From positions 1-64,000 of the forward strand of contig JAGVAP010000132.1 in assembly GCA_020060215.1 (NCBI GenBank): a stretch of DNA of 64,000 nucleotides. Direction: 5' to 3'. A program made the translations under genes and the position numbers. Shown here in pieces: positions 47,101 to 55,513 of this stretch. The notes under the pieces were generated by a model. The model saw only the letters and a list, made by a program, of their open reading frames with translations. It had not been told where the DNA came from and did no database searches. Every line of letters begins with the position of its first letter. The stretch's first letter is position 1. This stretch comes from Deltaproteobacteria bacterium. GTDB taxonomy: Bacteria > Desulfobacterota > DSM-4660 > Desulfatiglandales > HGW-15.

Positions 47101-47154
47101 GAGGATGACCAGATCTCGGCCAAGCTCGACGGGCTTTTGGAAAGGATACTCTAG
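44116..47154 (+). CDS. hdrA: tandem HdrA-type flavoprotein
   Basis: The 1012-residue protein contains two HdrA-like flavin modules. Module one (1-420) has VLVIGAGMGGIKAALDLAE and FPTNNCDLCTLSPHLAESGR. Its ferredoxin insert is degenerate, with CTACGDCLNAF (C113, C116, C119, Phe for the fourth Cys) and only two cysteines in the second motif. Residues about 454-570 match the HdrA N-terminal domain (VGVFVCDCGDNIGG, GGCSPRTHETLF). Module two (about 595-930) has LVVGGGVAGMNASLSLADRG, followed by two intact 4Fe-4S motifs (CAACLICVRACP, CHGCGVCAAECP). HdrA is the bifurcating flavin subunit of heterodisulfide-reductase complexes. With MvhD, MetV and MetF it probably channels electrons to methylene-folate. 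Confidence 0.9.
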   Translation: MKETGPYQEKNQVLVIGAGMGGIKAALDLAEAGRDVLLIEKEPSIGGLMTRLDRTFPTNNCDLCTLSPHLAESGRQLHIDLLPMTRLISLEGEAGRFRAVLRTGPRFIDIEKCTACGDCLNAFPECVRFTPGLDHRAPTCMRYPRATPSAYSIDMEKCRDPEGLVKVCRAGAILLDDAERSSEHNVGAVVLAAGASVFDPSVLEGYGYSVCSNVVTALDYETILSASGPTAGRLVRPSDGKQPRRIAWIQCVGSRSVKEPCLPYCSSACCMFALKEAMVTKERYRNDVEAVIFYMDMRTSGKDYELYLQRAVREYGVRLVRTRPHTVEPEPGSDDLAVTYMAGGSSLIRRELFDMVVLSTGFVVPEEFNELAGKLGIDIDEHRFVQTGSFSPVATSRPGIYVCGLLESPKDIPETMVQAGAAACMASGHVEINKEATEEENGLPPERDVTLEEPRVGVFVCDCGDNIGGLIDVAGLVKYASGLPRVAESRLIGRGCSAESLEAMRETIVRKGLNRVVVGGCSPRTHETLFQDTVRKAGLNRYLFEMANVRDQDTWVHPDLPGKALDKAKDLIRMAVFGVALAHPLKEHVLPMNKSILVVGGGVAGMNASLSLADRGFRVYLVERSAALGGVAGSIRRTLENEDVRTYMTGLIDRTMHHANIQVLTRSIIVDHSGMPGLFKTGVQVGPQMFYRQVTHGATILATGAVPNRPDEYLLDRHEAVVTQLDLDRMIQDHPEKVKSWKGAVMIQCVGSRCPENPNCARICCQSAVKNALRLLEINPDIQIQVLYRDMRTYGFQEHYYRMAREKGVLFFRYEPEEKPEARSDGARVQVTFTDPVLGRQIRVAADCLALGTGLVPDDEGMEDLAMIFRIPRTSDGFFLEDHIKLRPVDLPVPGFFVAGTAHGPKTIRESIAQAQAAAGRAQTMLARDVINLGGSVARVDGKKCAACLICVRACPFGVPFINADGYSEIDPAKCHGCGVCAAECPAKAIQLMQYEDDQISAKLDGLLERIL

Positions 47155-47609
47155 TGGAACGTTTCGAACCTGTCATCGTTGCCTTTTGTTGCCACTACTG
47201 CGCTTACACGGCTGCGGACGTGGCCGGGAGCATGCGGCTCAGCTATCCCCCCAACGTCCACATCATCAAGGTCCCCTGCTCGGGGAAAGTGGACGCGCTC
47301 CACATCATGAAGGCCTTCCAGAAGGGCGCGGACGGCGTCTACGTGGCGGGTTGCCTGGAAGGGGACTGCCACTTCAAGGACGGCAACATCAAGGCGTCGC
47401 GCCGGGTCGCCTATCTGAAGCGGCTTTTGGACGAGATCGGGGTCGGTCGGGAGAGGCTCGAGATGGTGACGATGTCCGCGGGCATGGGGGAGCGTTTTGC
47501 CGCCACCGCAACCGAGTTTACCGAGCACATAAGGCGTCTGGGGCCCAGCCCGGTCAAGGAACCGGCACGCGCAAGGGCCATGAAAAGAATCATGAAGGTC
47601 GCCGGATGA
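47154..47609 (+). CDS. mvhD: MvhD/FrhD-like iron-sulfur electron-transfer subunit
   Basis: The 151-residue protein has the MvhD layout: FCCHYCAYTAADVAG (C12, C13, C16), YPPNVHIIKVPCSGKVD (C42) and GVYVAGCLEGDCHF (C67, C72), which ligate a 2Fe-2S cluster in homologs. It starts with GTG overlapping the hdrA stop (TAGTG), with AAAGGA seven bases upstream. It usually links HdrA to a hydrogenase, formate dehydrogenase or NADH module; none is encoded nearby. Confidence 0.93.
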   Translation: MERFEPVIVAFCCHYCAYTAADVAGSMRLSYPPNVHIIKVPCSGKVDALHIMKAFQKGADGVYVAGCLEGDCHFKDGNIKASRRVAYLKRLLDEIGVGRERLEMVTMSAGMGERFAATATEFTEHIRRLGPSPVKEPARARAMKRIMKVAG

Positions 47610-47684
47610 AGATGGAACGATGCGGCCCCGACCTCTGCGCTAGAGTGTCCAGGAGGGAAATGAAGGGGATGACAAGGAGAACGT

Positions 47685-48353
47685 ATGATCACCGCTGAAC
47701 GTAAACCGATGGAAGAGATCATGGAGTCCGTCCGGCCCTACAGCCGGATACTCCTCGTAGGCTGCAACGAGTGCGTGACGGTCTGCGCCGCCGGAGGGCG
47801 CAAGGAAGTGGGGCTCCTCTCCTCTCTGCTGCAGATGGCCTTCATGAAGGAGGGGAAGGTCCTGGAGGTCAAGGAGATCACCCTGGAGCGCCAGTGCGAC
47901 CCGGAATACGTGGAGGAACTGGCCTTGGCCATCGATCAGGCCGATGCGGTATTGTCCATGGCCTGCGGATGCGGGGTGCAGGAGCTCGCGAGACGATACA
48001 AGGAAAAGCGCGTCTACCCTGCCGTCAACACCAAGTTCATGGGCGCTTCGGAACGACAGGGCGTCTGGGCCGAACGATGCCAGGGGTGCGGGGACTGCGT
48101 GCTCGGGCTCACGGGAGGGGTATGCCCCGTCGCCCGCTGCTCCAAGCGGTTGCTCAACGGACCCTGCGGGGGATCGAGCCGCGGAAAGTGTGAGATCAAC
48201 CCGGATGTGGACTGCGCTTGGCAGCTGATCTGGGATCGTCTGAAGAGCCTCGGCATGGAAAGGAGCTACGAAGAAATCACCCCTGCAAAAGACTGGCGGA
48301 CCAGCCGTGACGGCGGCCCCCGGAAGATCATCAGAGAGGACCTGGCCATATGA
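47685..48353 (+). CDS. metV: MetV-type methylene-tetrahydrofolate reductase partner protein
   Basis: The 222-residue protein has GCNECVTVCAAGG at C27, C30 and C34, a MACGCG segment and a cysteine-rich C-terminus (RCQGCGDCVLGLTGGVCPVARC, KRLLNGPCGGSSRGKC split by short stretches). It matches the MTHFR C-terminal zinc/Fe-S family. MetV joins MetF to redox partners in acetogens and related anaerobes. ATG 47685 has AGGAG five bases upstream, and the stop overlaps the metF start (ATGA). Confidence 0.92.
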   Translation: MITAERKPMEEIMESVRPYSRILLVGCNECVTVCAAGGRKEVGLLSSLLQMAFMKEGKVLEVKEITLERQCDPEYVEELALAIDQADAVLSMACGCGVQELARRYKEKRVYPAVNTKFMGASERQGVWAERCQGCGDCVLGLTGGVCPVARCSKRLLNGPCGGSSRGKCEINPDVDCAWQLIWDRLKSLGMERSYEEITPAKDWRTSRDGGPRKIIREDLAI

Positions 48354-49270
48354 AAACCGAAAGCGCACTGGAGCGAGTCCTGGCAGCCGGCCATCCGGCG
48401 GTAACCTCCGAATGCGGCCCCCCCCGGGGCGCGCTGCCTGAAAAGATCAGGGAGAAGGCCGAGAAGCTGAGGGGCTATGTGGATGCGATCAACGTGACCG
48501 ACAACCAGACGGCGGTGGTCCGCATGTCGAGCTTCGCCGCGTGTCTCATCCTCAAGCAGATAGGGCTCCATCCCATTCTCCAGATGGTCACCAGGGACCG
48601 CAACCGCCTTGCCATGCAGAGCGACATCATCGGCGCCTATTCCCACGGGATCAACACCATGCTGTGCCTCTCCGGCGACCATCCCTGTTTCGGAGATCAT
48701 CCCATGGCCGCGAACGTATACGACCTGGATTCGATCCAGTTCGTCCAGATGGTCCGCAAGATGCGGGACGAGGGAAAGTTCCAGGGAGGGGACGAGATCC
48801 TGAACGCCCCCAAGATGTTCGTCGGCGCGGCCGCCAACCCCTTTGCCGATCCCTTCGAGCTGAGGGTCGCAAGGCTGGCGAAGAAGGTCAGGGCAGGGGC
48901 CGATTTCATCCAGACCCAGTGTATCTACAATCTGGAGAGATTCGGGAAGTGGATGGAGGGGGTACGGGACCGCGGGCTTCACGAGAAGGTGCACATCCTC
49001 GCAGGCGTCACCCCCCTCAAGTCGGCCGGGATGGCCAAGTACATGAAGAACAAGGTCCCCGGCATGGATGTGCCGGACAGCCTGATCAAACGGATGGCGG
49101 CGCTCCCCAAGGAAAAGCAGGCTGAAGAGGGGATCCGCATCTGCGTGGAGACCATCCAGGCCCTGAGAGAAGTCAAGGGGGTTGCGGGTTTTCACATCAT
49201 GGCGATCGAGTGGGAAGAAAAGGTCCCCGAGATCGTCGAGAGGGCGGGCCTCTATCCGAGGCCCCGGTAA
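48350..49270 (+). CDS. metF: methylene-tetrahydrofolate reductase MetF
   Basis: The 306-residue flavoprotein reduces methylene- to methyl-tetrahydrofolate (or the reverse). It keeps the catalytic Glu21 in SECGPPRG and Asp110 in CLSGDHP, plus INVTDNQTAVVRMS and MVTRDRNRLAMQSDI. It is co-translated with metV through an ATGA overlap. The hdrA-mvhD-metV-metF order resembles the acetogen hdrCBA-mvhD-metVF locus without hdrBC. Confidence 0.94.
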   Translation: MKTESALERVLAAGHPAVTSECGPPRGALPEKIREKAEKLRGYVDAINVTDNQTAVVRMSSFAACLILKQIGLHPILQMVTRDRNRLAMQSDIIGAYSHGINTMLCLSGDHPCFGDHPMAANVYDLDSIQFVQMVRKMRDEGKFQGGDEILNAPKMFVGAAANPFADPFELRVARLAKKVRAGADFIQTQCIYNLERFGKWMEGVRDRGLHEKVHILAGVTPLKSAGMAKYMKNKVPGMDVPDSLIKRMAALPKEKQAEEGIRICVETIQALREVKGVAGFHIMAIEWEEKVPEIVERAGLYPRPR

Positions 49271-49282
49271 AGATTCAAATCG

Positions 49283-49458
49283 GGACAGGATAACAGGATC
49301 GACAGGATCGAATGAAAAGGGAGCTCATGTCAGATCCAATGAATTCTAAGCCGTACAGAACCCGGAAGCAGGATGTTCCTGCAGGACAAGAAGGGCACTC
49401 CGGTTTGGTTTTGGTGTTCTTCGCATCCCGTCCATCCTGTTATCCTGTCTAGTCGCAT
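49283..49458. repeat. inverted pair of ACAGGAT blocks
   Basis: GACAGGATAACAGGATCGAC (49283-49302) and CCATCCTGTTATCCTGTCTA (about 49432-49451) are inverted copies around about 130 bp without a gene. The element separates metF from the two-component genes. Confidence 0.75.
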
Positions 49459-49478
49459 TCAACACGAGGAGGCAAACC

Positions 49479-49865
49479 ATGGAAAGCAAGAAGCTCATTT
49501 TGGTAGTGGACGATGATCCGGACCTGGTCGAAGCCGTCTCCATGAAGCTGGAGAGTGAAGAGTACCGGGTGGCCAAGGCGTACGACGGCAATCAGGCGTG
49601 GGACAGGATCAAACAGGAAAGGCCGCACCTGATCATCCTGGACGTGATGATGCCGAACAAGGACGGGTACTCCGTGTGCAACGAGGTCAAGAAGGATCCC
49701 GCGTACAAGGACATTACGGTGGTGCTGCTTACGGCTGTGGGGGACGCGGTGCCTTCCACGAAGTTCACCCATATGGACGGCAAGACCGCCCTGGCGGATG
49801 AATTCATCCCCAAGCCGATCGATCTGGACAACCTGATGGAGATCGTCAACTACTACCGGCCGTGA
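49479..49865 (+). CDS. single-domain response regulator
   Basis: The 128-residue protein is a CheY-like receiver with VVDDDPDLVEAVS (acidic pocket), phospho-acceptor Asp in HLIILDVMMPNKDG, LLTA and FIPKPID. There is no output domain. A strong GAGGAGG lies six bases before ATG. It starts a four-gene run with two ACT-like proteins and two histidine kinases, and is a probable phosphate acceptor for one of them. Confidence 0.93.
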   Translation: MESKKLILVVDDDPDLVEAVSMKLESEEYRVAKAYDGNQAWDRIKQERPHLIILDVMMPNKDGYSVCNEVKKDPAYKDITVVLLTAVGDAVPSTKFTHMDGKTALADEFIPKPIDLDNLMEIVNYYRP

Positions 49866-49897
49866 AACACGCCCGGTCGGGCAGGACGGAACGGTCG

Positions 49898-50380
49898 ATG
49901 GACAGACTCCTGGTGGAAGGGTGCAAGTTCAGGAGCGGATTGTGGCGGGTGGAGGTCCTCCACGCATCTCCTCCTGACGGGTTCCTCACGGATTTTCTTC
50001 GGATCTTCACCGAGGGCCGGATCAATCTGGAGGTCCTGATCGGCAGCCAGGCCGAGGATCGGCTGAAGCTGTCCTGCCTTGTAGCGGCAGAAGAAGGCAG
50101 CCGTGTCTCCGATCTGATCCATGCCGACCCGAGTCTCTCCACCCGCACGACCTTTCGTGCGCCTGTCGCGCTTCTGAGCATCTTTCCGCACAAGGCGGAC
50201 CTCAGGGCGGTGGGGCTGGGTCTCCTGGCCCTCGCCCAAAAAGGGATATCGCTGTACGGCTTTTGCTCGTCCCTGTCCACCCTCACCTTCATCACCGACT
50301 TCACCCAGGCTGAAACCGGTCTTGATGCACTCGGAGCATGCTTTGATCTGCCGGAGTCCGCAGGAACATACGAAGGGTAA
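49898..50380 (+). CDS. ACT-like domain protein of a two-component gene run
   Basis: The roughly 160-residue soluble protein has no catalytic motif. The C-terminal half (ALLSIFPHKADLRAVGLGLLAL, ISLYGFCSSLSTLTFITDF) has the beta-alpha-beta-beta-alpha-beta pattern of an ACT domain, and the N-terminal half may be another. ACT domains bind amino acids or small ligands. A GTG at 49862 overlapping the receiver stop is an alternative start. The fold is inferred by eye. Confidence 0.6.
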   Translation: MDRLLVEGCKFRSGLWRVEVLHASPPDGFLTDFLRIFTEGRINLEVLIGSQAEDRLKLSCLVAAEEGSRVSDLIHADPSLSTRTTFRAPVALLSIFPHKADLRAVGLGLLALAQKGISLYGFCSSLSTLTFITDFTQAETGLDALGACFDLPESAGTYEG

Positions 50381-50915
50381 GCAAGAATCGAATGCGGGCA
50401 GGGTCCTGGAGACCAAGGCCGCCTACTGGGAGCCGCGGATAAAGACCTACGGTTTCCAAACCGTTACGGGGCTGTCCCTTCTCCAGCTGACCGCACCCCT
50501 TTCATCCGTCACCGCCTTGGGACTCGCCCTGGTCCGGTTTGGAGAAGAGGGGTTTGGATTCCACCTGGTCTTCTCCCGTTCGACGAGCGAAGGGATGGAG
50601 CTGTCCCTGCTGCTCTCCTCGGAGCAGGAAGAGAGGATCGCCCGGGGTCTTCGCTCCCTTGCCTCGCCGGGGGGCACGATCCCTCGGGTCTCCCCGGCCG
50701 AGCTCGTACTCTTTCACGGTCCCCACTTCGGTGATCGGTATGGGATCTTCCATGCCGCCGCAAGGGCCTTGGCCGCGAGGGGGGTTGCCATGTTGGCCTA
50801 TGCGTGTTCGGGCTCCTCGGTCCACATCGTGGTCTCCCGTGGCCGGTCCGGAGAGGCCGTGGAGGCCCTCTCCGATGCCTTTGTGGTTCCGAGGCGACAG
50901 GCCGGCCGGACCTGA
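50325..50915 (+). CDS. second ACT-like domain protein of the two-component gene run
   Basis: The roughly 196-residue protein resembles its upstream neighbour in layout. Its C-terminal part (LVLFHGPHFGDRYGIFHAAARALAARG, VAMLAYACSGSSVHIVVS, in two pieces) reads as an ACT domain with the family's Gly turn, and the GLSLLQLTAPLSS segment suggests an N-terminal one. The ATG lies inside the previous gene (about 56-nt overlap); no Shine-Dalgarno is clear. It ends 13 nt before the PAS histidine kinase, so it may be that kinase's ligand-sensing partner. Confidence 0.6.
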   Translation: MHSEHALICRSPQEHTKGKQESNAGRVLETKAAYWEPRIKTYGFQTVTGLSLLQLTAPLSSVTALGLALVRFGEEGFGFHLVFSRSTSEGMELSLLLSSEQEERIARGLRSLASPGGTIPRVSPAELVLFHGPHFGDRYGIFHAAARALAARGVAMLAYACSGSSVHIVVSRGRSGEAVEALSDAFVVPRRQAGRT

Positions 50916-50928
50916 AGGGCGATAAATC

Positions 50929-52473
50929 ATGAAGGACACCCGCTCCCCGGACGATTGGCGATCGAGAGTATTTGACTCCCTGTCGTTCCCCACCCTGATC
51001 CTCAGACCGGACAAGGTCATCGTCACGGCGAACAGGAAGTTCGTGGACAAGTACGGGACCCCGTCGGAAGACCTCGTAGGCATGACCTGCCACGAGATCT
51101 TCTACAGCTCGAAGCGGCCCTGTTCCGTGGCCACCTGCCCCCTCGCCAAGGTGCTGCAGCACGGCGAAGGCCATTCCATCCTGAGGCGGGCGGTCGGCCC
51201 TGACGGGTCGGAGTATTGGGAAGACCGGGTCTTTTCTCCGATCCTGGATGAAAACGGCAAGGTCATCTACATCCTGGAAAGCATCCGGGATGTGACCAGG
51301 GTCAAGAGCCTGGAGAGGGCGCTGAAGGAGACCGAGGAGCTGTTCGAAAAGGTCATCCAGAGCTCGGCAAGCGCGATTGTTGCGGCGGACAAGGATGGAA
51401 ACGTCCTGATCATGAACCGCGCTGCCGAAGAGCTCTTCGGATACTCCCTTCCTGCGGCGGCCAAACAGAAGAACATCAGGGACTTCTATCCCCCCGGGAA
51501 GGCCAGGCAGATCATGACCCAGCTGAGGGGCGAAGGCATGGGGGGCAAGGGCAAGATCCGTTCGACCAAGGTAAACATCCTGAACAAGGACGGGGAGGAG
51601 ATTCCGGTAGAGCTTTCCGCTTCCATCATCTACGAGGGGGAAAAAGAGGTGGCGACCATGGGCATCTACAACGATCTGCGCGAAAGGCTCGCGGTCGAGA
51701 AGACCCTGAAGGAAACCCAGGCGCAACTTGCCCATTCGGAGAAGATGGCCTCCCTCGGCCAGCTCTCCGCCGGAGTGGCCCATGAGATCAACAACCCCCT
51801 CACGGGCATCCTGATGTATGCGAGCATGGCCCTGGAGAAGCTGGACCAGGCAAATCCCCTGCATGAGCACCTCTCCTACATCGTAGAGGATGTGTACCGA
51901 TGCAAGGGCATCGTCCACAATCTCCTCGCCTACAGCCGGCGCTCCAACCCGACCAAGGAGATCATCTCCCTCAACACCCTTGTGGATCAGGGGATGAATC
52001 TCATACGGGACCAGAGGCTTTTCGGAAACATCGCCGTGGTCAGGGATCTTTCCGAGGAGATGATCCTGGTCCACTGGGACAGAAACCAGCTCACGCAGGT
52101 GATCATCAACCTGGTCATGAACGCTTGTGCCGCCATGGCGGGGGAAGGGGTCCTCACGTTCCGGAGCTATCGGGACAAGCTCCGAAGAAAGGCCTTCCTG
52201 GAAGTGATCGACACCGGGTGCGGAATACCCAGGGAAAACCTTCCGAAGATTTTCGATCCCTTCTTTACCACCAAGGAGCCCGGGAAAGGCACAGGACTGG
52301 GTTTGAGCACCTCTTACGGCATCATCAAGGAGATGGGGGGAGACATCCGAGTCAAGGAGACGGCCCCTGGACATACGGTTTTTCTCATCGAGTTCCCCCT
52401 CTATGTCCCTTCGGACGATCCCGAGTCCGTTCAGAGGCCGACCACGCAAGAGGCGAACCAACCATGGAAATGA
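50929..52473 (+). CDS. PAS-PAS sensor histidine kinase (NtrB-like class)
   Basis: The 514-residue cytosolic kinase has no membrane segment. PAS 1 (about 15-125) carries a cysteine cluster ([18 protein letters not shown]54, C65, C70). PAS 2 spans about 140-250. The HisKA box [12 protein letters not shown] follows near residue 285, and the HATPase boxes [17 protein letters not shown] and [14 protein letters not shown] come last. The Cys pattern resembles that of the PAS in the sigma-54 regulator at 41305-42681. It overlaps the next gene by 10 nt. Confidence 0.92.
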   Translation: MKDTRSPDDWRSRVFDSLSFPTLILRPDKVIVTANRKFVDKYGTPSEDLVGMTCHEIFYSSKRPCSVATCPLAKVLQHGEGHSILRRAVGPDGSEYWEDRVFSPILDENGKVIYILESIRDVTRVKSLERALKETEELFEKVIQSSASAIVAADKDGNVLIMNRAAEELFGYSLPAAAKQKNIRDFYPPGKARQIMTQLRGEGMGGKGKIRSTKVNILNKDGEEIPVELSASIIYEGEKEVATMGIYNDLRERLAVEKTLKETQAQLAHSEKMASLGQLSAGVAHEINNPLTGILMYASMALEKLDQANPLHEHLSYIVEDVYRCKGIVHNLLAYSRRSNPTKEIISLNTLVDQGMNLIRDQRLFGNIAVVRDLSEEMILVHWDRNQLTQVIINLVMNACAAMAGEGVLTFRSYRDKLRRKAFLEVIDTGCGIPRENLPKIFDPFFTTKEPGKGTGLGLSTSYGIIKEMGGDIRVKETAPGHTVFLIEFPLYVPSDDPESVQRPTTQEANQPWK

Positions 52474-53939
52474 AAGAGTATCTTGAAAAGGTCTGTGACA
52501 TCAGGGTCCTCGTCGTAGACGACGAAAAGAGGATCCGGGATGCATGTTTCTCCATGCTCAGCGGGGAGGGGCTCAACGTCGCGGTCGCAGATACCGGTTT
52601 CGAGGGGTTGAAGAAGATCGAGGCGGAGCACTTTGACATCATCCTGCTCGACCTGATGCTTCCGGGGATGAGAGGCATCGACCTTCTGAACTTCGTGAAG
52701 GGGAAGCATCCGGATACCCTGGTGATCGTCATTACCGGATATGCCACCCTCGAGCATGCCGTCGAGGCGATGAAAATGGGCGCCTATGACTTCATCTCCA
52801 AACCCTTTTCTCCCCAGGACCTCAGGGGCGTCATCGCCAAGGCGGTGGAGTATATCCGGACCCTTGAGGACATCGCCCACGAGAAGTCGCGCATGGGCGT
52901 CCTCATCAACCATATTTCGGACGGGGTGATGGCCACCGATGCGAGGAAAACGGTCGCCCTCGCAAACCCGGCCTTTCTCAATATGATCGGACACCAGGGG
53001 GGGAGCGCGGTTGGAAGCCCCGCCTCGGATCTGATCCGGAATGAAACGCTCCTGGAGATGATCGATCAGGCCCTGGCCATGCCGCCGGCCGAATTCGGTG
53101 AGATCACCCGGGAGATCACCAAGGGCGGGCGTTCAGAGTCGGAGGACACGGTCCTTGGAGTTCGATGCGTGCCGTTCAGGGACAGGATGCAGAGGAACCT
53201 GGGGACGATCACCGTGATCCATGACATCACCACCATGAAAAAAGTGGAACAATTGAAGTCGGACTTCGTCTCCATGGTGGCCCACGAGGTCAAGAGCCCG
53301 ATGAACTCGGTCCTGGCCCTGGTCAAGGTGATCCGCGACGGGCTCGCCGGCAGCCTCACGGAAAAGCAGGACGAGCTCCTGGGGCGTGTTTCGGAAAAGA
53401 TCAAGGGCCTCTCGGACCTGGCCGCCGAGCTCCTGGACCTCTCCAGGATCGAATCGGGACTGGTCACCCTCGAAAAGGAAAGACTCGATATCGCCCCTCT
53501 CCTCCTGGAGCAGACGGCATTCTTTGAGACCAAGGCCCGGGAAAAGGACATCACCCTTCATCTGGAGCCGCTGAAACCGCTCCGCCCCCTTCTGGCCAAC
53601 CGGCGCGCCATCGAGGAGATCATCTCCAATCTCGTCACCAATGCGATCAAGTATACGCCGGGCGGGGGCCGGGTCACGATATCGGCCGATGAGGAGCAGG
53701 ACTGCGTCAGGGTCAGCGTAAAGGACAACGGCATAGGCATTTCCGAGGAGAACCTCGAGCGCATATTCGAGCGTTTCTTCCGCGTAAGAGACGACCAGAC
53801 CCGGTTCATCTCAGGGACCGGACTGGGCCTTGCGATCGTAAAGAGCATCGCTGAGGCCCATCACGGCACCGTGAGGGCGGAAAGCGTTCAAGGCAAGGGC
53901 ACGGCCTTCCATGTGCTCCTGCCTGTCATGATGGGTTAG
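52464..53939 (+). CDS. hybrid receiver-PAS-histidine kinase
   Basis: The 491-residue protein starts with a receiver domain (VLVVDDEKRIRDACFSML, phospho-acceptor Asp in IILLDLMLPGMRG, KPFSP). A PAS domain follows (about 140-250), then a HisKA box (SMVAHEVKSPMNSVLALVK) and a HATPase domain (NLVTNAIKYTPGGG, GTGLGLAIVKSIAEAH). The receiver-first order suggests that it takes phosphate from another kinase or is gated by it. It overlaps the upstream kinase by 10 nt. No DNA-binding output is encoded in the run. Confidence 0.92.
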   Translation: MEMKEYLEKVCDIRVLVVDDEKRIRDACFSMLSGEGLNVAVADTGFEGLKKIEAEHFDIILLDLMLPGMRGIDLLNFVKGKHPDTLVIVITGYATLEHAVEAMKMGAYDFISKPFSPQDLRGVIAKAVEYIRTLEDIAHEKSRMGVLINHISDGVMATDARKTVALANPAFLNMIGHQGGSAVGSPASDLIRNETLLEMIDQALAMPPAEFGEITREITKGGRSESEDTVLGVRCVPFRDRMQRNLGTITVIHDITTMKKVEQLKSDFVSMVAHEVKSPMNSVLALVKVIRDGLAGSLTEKQDELLGRVSEKIKGLSDLAAELLDLSRIESGLVTLEKERLDIAPLLLEQTAFFETKAREKDITLHLEPLKPLRPLLANRRAIEEIISNLVTNAIKYTPGGGRVTISADEEQDCVRVSVKDNGIGISEENLERIFERFFRVRDDQTRFISGTGLGLAIVKSIAEAHHGTVRAESVQGKGTAFHVLLPVMMG

Positions 53940-54007
53940 GGGCAAAGATCCGGTCAGAAAAAGGACGAATTGTAGAGAGGGTGCGGCCTGCGGCGACTCC
54001 GGGTAGA

Positions 54008-54709
54008 TCACTTCAGAACGGCCTGCAATGCGTCGGCCATGAGAGATGCCGCCATCCCGACCATGACCATGCCGGCGAGGATATCCGAGATCCTGCGGTG
54101 CCTCGCCGCCACCCGTGATGCGCCTGTGCCGAGCAGCAGGAGCCCCGGCAGGGTGCCTGCTGCAAAGACGACGGTCAGCATCCCGCCCTCGACCGCCCCC
54201 CCTGCCGCCAACGCCCTGGCAAAGGCCGCAAACGAGAGACCGCACGGCAGGAGCCCCAACCACATTCCCAACAGGAGCATGCTCGCACCGTCCTTCCGTC
54301 GGCGAACCGACTCCAGGATTCTCCGGAAGCCCGGTATCCTGGACGGTGTGGAGAGGGCCATCCATCCGGGTTCCCGCAGAAGGCCGAGACGGGACAGACC
54401 CAACGAGAAGAGGAAGAGCGCCGCCACCAGAGAGAGCCCGACCTGCACCCGCACGACCCAGATGAGCGGCTCCTCTCCTCCCTTCTCCGCCAGGAGAGAG
54501 AGGCCGGCGCCGAACGTTCCCATGATGACGCCCACCGCTACGTACGTGGCTGTCCGTCCCAGGTGATAGTAGAGGTGCGAAGAGAAACGCCCGGTCATGG
54601 CCGGGAATGCCAGCACCAGCGGACCGCACATCCCCAGGCAGTGGCCCGTACCGAGGAGGCCGAGAAAGAACATCGAGGTGAGGTCCAGATGGCTCATCCG
54701 GCCGACCAT
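54008..54709 (-). CDS. TauE/SafE-DsbD_2-type membrane protein
   Basis: The 233-residue protein has about six transmembrane helices and the motif GTGHCLGMCGPLVL near the start, plus GLLPCGLSF in the second half. Both belong to the sulfite-exporter/DsbD_2-like family. Members are often linked to copper handling and cytochrome oxidase assembly. It is divergent from the nosL operon and may share its control region. The start could also be ATG 54697. Confidence 0.85.
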   Translation of the reverse strand: MVGRMSHLDLTSMFFLGLLGTGHCLGMCGPLVLAFPAMTGRFSSHLYYHLGRTATYVAVGVIMGTFGAGLSLLAEKGGEEPLIWVVRVQVGLSLVAALFLFSLGLSRLGLLREPGWMALSTPSRIPGFRRILESVRRRKDGASMLLLGMWLGLLPCGLSFAAFARALAAGGAVEGGMLTVVFAAGTLPGLLLLGTGASRVAARHRRISDILAGMVMVGMAASLMADALQAVLK

Positions 54710-54808
54710 CCACGAAAATGTTGGGGGTTCCGGTTCATCAGAGGTATGATGGGGAATCTAACAGATGGAGGCCCGGAGGTCCAGGTTCAGAAGATGGGAC
54801 AAAGAGTT

Positions 54809-54838
54809 TAGACAGGATAACAGGATCTACAGGATGGC
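54809..54838. repeat. ACAGGAT repeat block
   Basis: GACAGGATAACAGGATCTAC and an adjacent ACAGGAT word lie in the gap between the TauE-like and nosL genes. No partner in inverted orientation is close by. Confidence 0.7.
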
Positions 54839-54916
54839 GAGAAAAGAGATCAGAGGTGCGGTCTTCTCTCCTGTAAGAGGAGTCTCGTATCGGGATAGAA
54901 CCGGAAAGGCATTCTA

Positions 54917-55513
54917 ATGGAACAACGGTCCACCCGCAAAGCGCAACGTGCGGTCTCCAATCAGACCTTACTCCTGTGTTTGTTCGCATTCGCCATCATC
55001 GTCTCCATCATCACCCCGGGGACAAGTCCGGCGGAGCGTGACGGTTCTCAGGCAGCGGTCAAAGGGCCGCGGCCCGGGCTCAAGCCTCTGACCGGCCATG
55101 GCGAAATGCAGATCGGCGAGGAAGACCGGTGCCCGGTCTGCGCCATGCGCCCCATTCGGTACCCCAAGTCGTCCTGTGCGCTTCAGTTGAAGGACGGAAG
55201 GACTTTCTACTTCTGCGCTACGGGCTGCATGATCCGCGCCTGGATGCACCCGGAGGTCTATCTGGGCGTGGAAAAAACCCAACTCAGACTCCCCCTGGTC
55301 AGGGAATATTTCACGGGCAGGCAGATGGATGGACGGCAGTTGGAGTGGGTGGCCGGGTCGGATATCGTCGGCCCTATGGGACCGGCACTCGTTCCGGTCG
55401 ACGGAGAAAAGGAATGCGAGACATTCAGGAGACGGCACGGAGGCAAGGCGGTGTTCAGACTCGATCAGCTGGACGACGCGCGGTGGCGGGAGCTTACGGG
55501 GAAGGATCCCTGA
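54917..55513 (+). CDS. nosL: NosL-like copper-binding protein
   Basis: The 198-residue protein has an N-terminal membrane anchor (LLLCLFAFAIIVSIITPG) and the NosL copper motif EEDRCPVCAMRP, then FYFCATGCMIRAWMH and a GPMGPALVPV loop. NosL-type proteins bind Cu(I) in the periplasm and supply it to copper enzymes. No nosZ is seen, so the client is unknown. ATG 54917 follows GGAAAGG at seven bases. Confidence 0.88.
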   Translation: MEQRSTRKAQRAVSNQTLLLCLFAFAIIVSIITPGTSPAERDGSQAAVKGPRPGLKPLTGHGEMQIGEEDRCPVCAMRPIRYPKSSCALQLKDGRTFYFCATGCMIRAWMHPEVYLGVEKTQLRLPLVREYFTGRQMDGRQLEWVAGSDIVGPMGPALVPVDGEKECETFRRRHGGKAVFRLDQLDDARWRELTGKDP

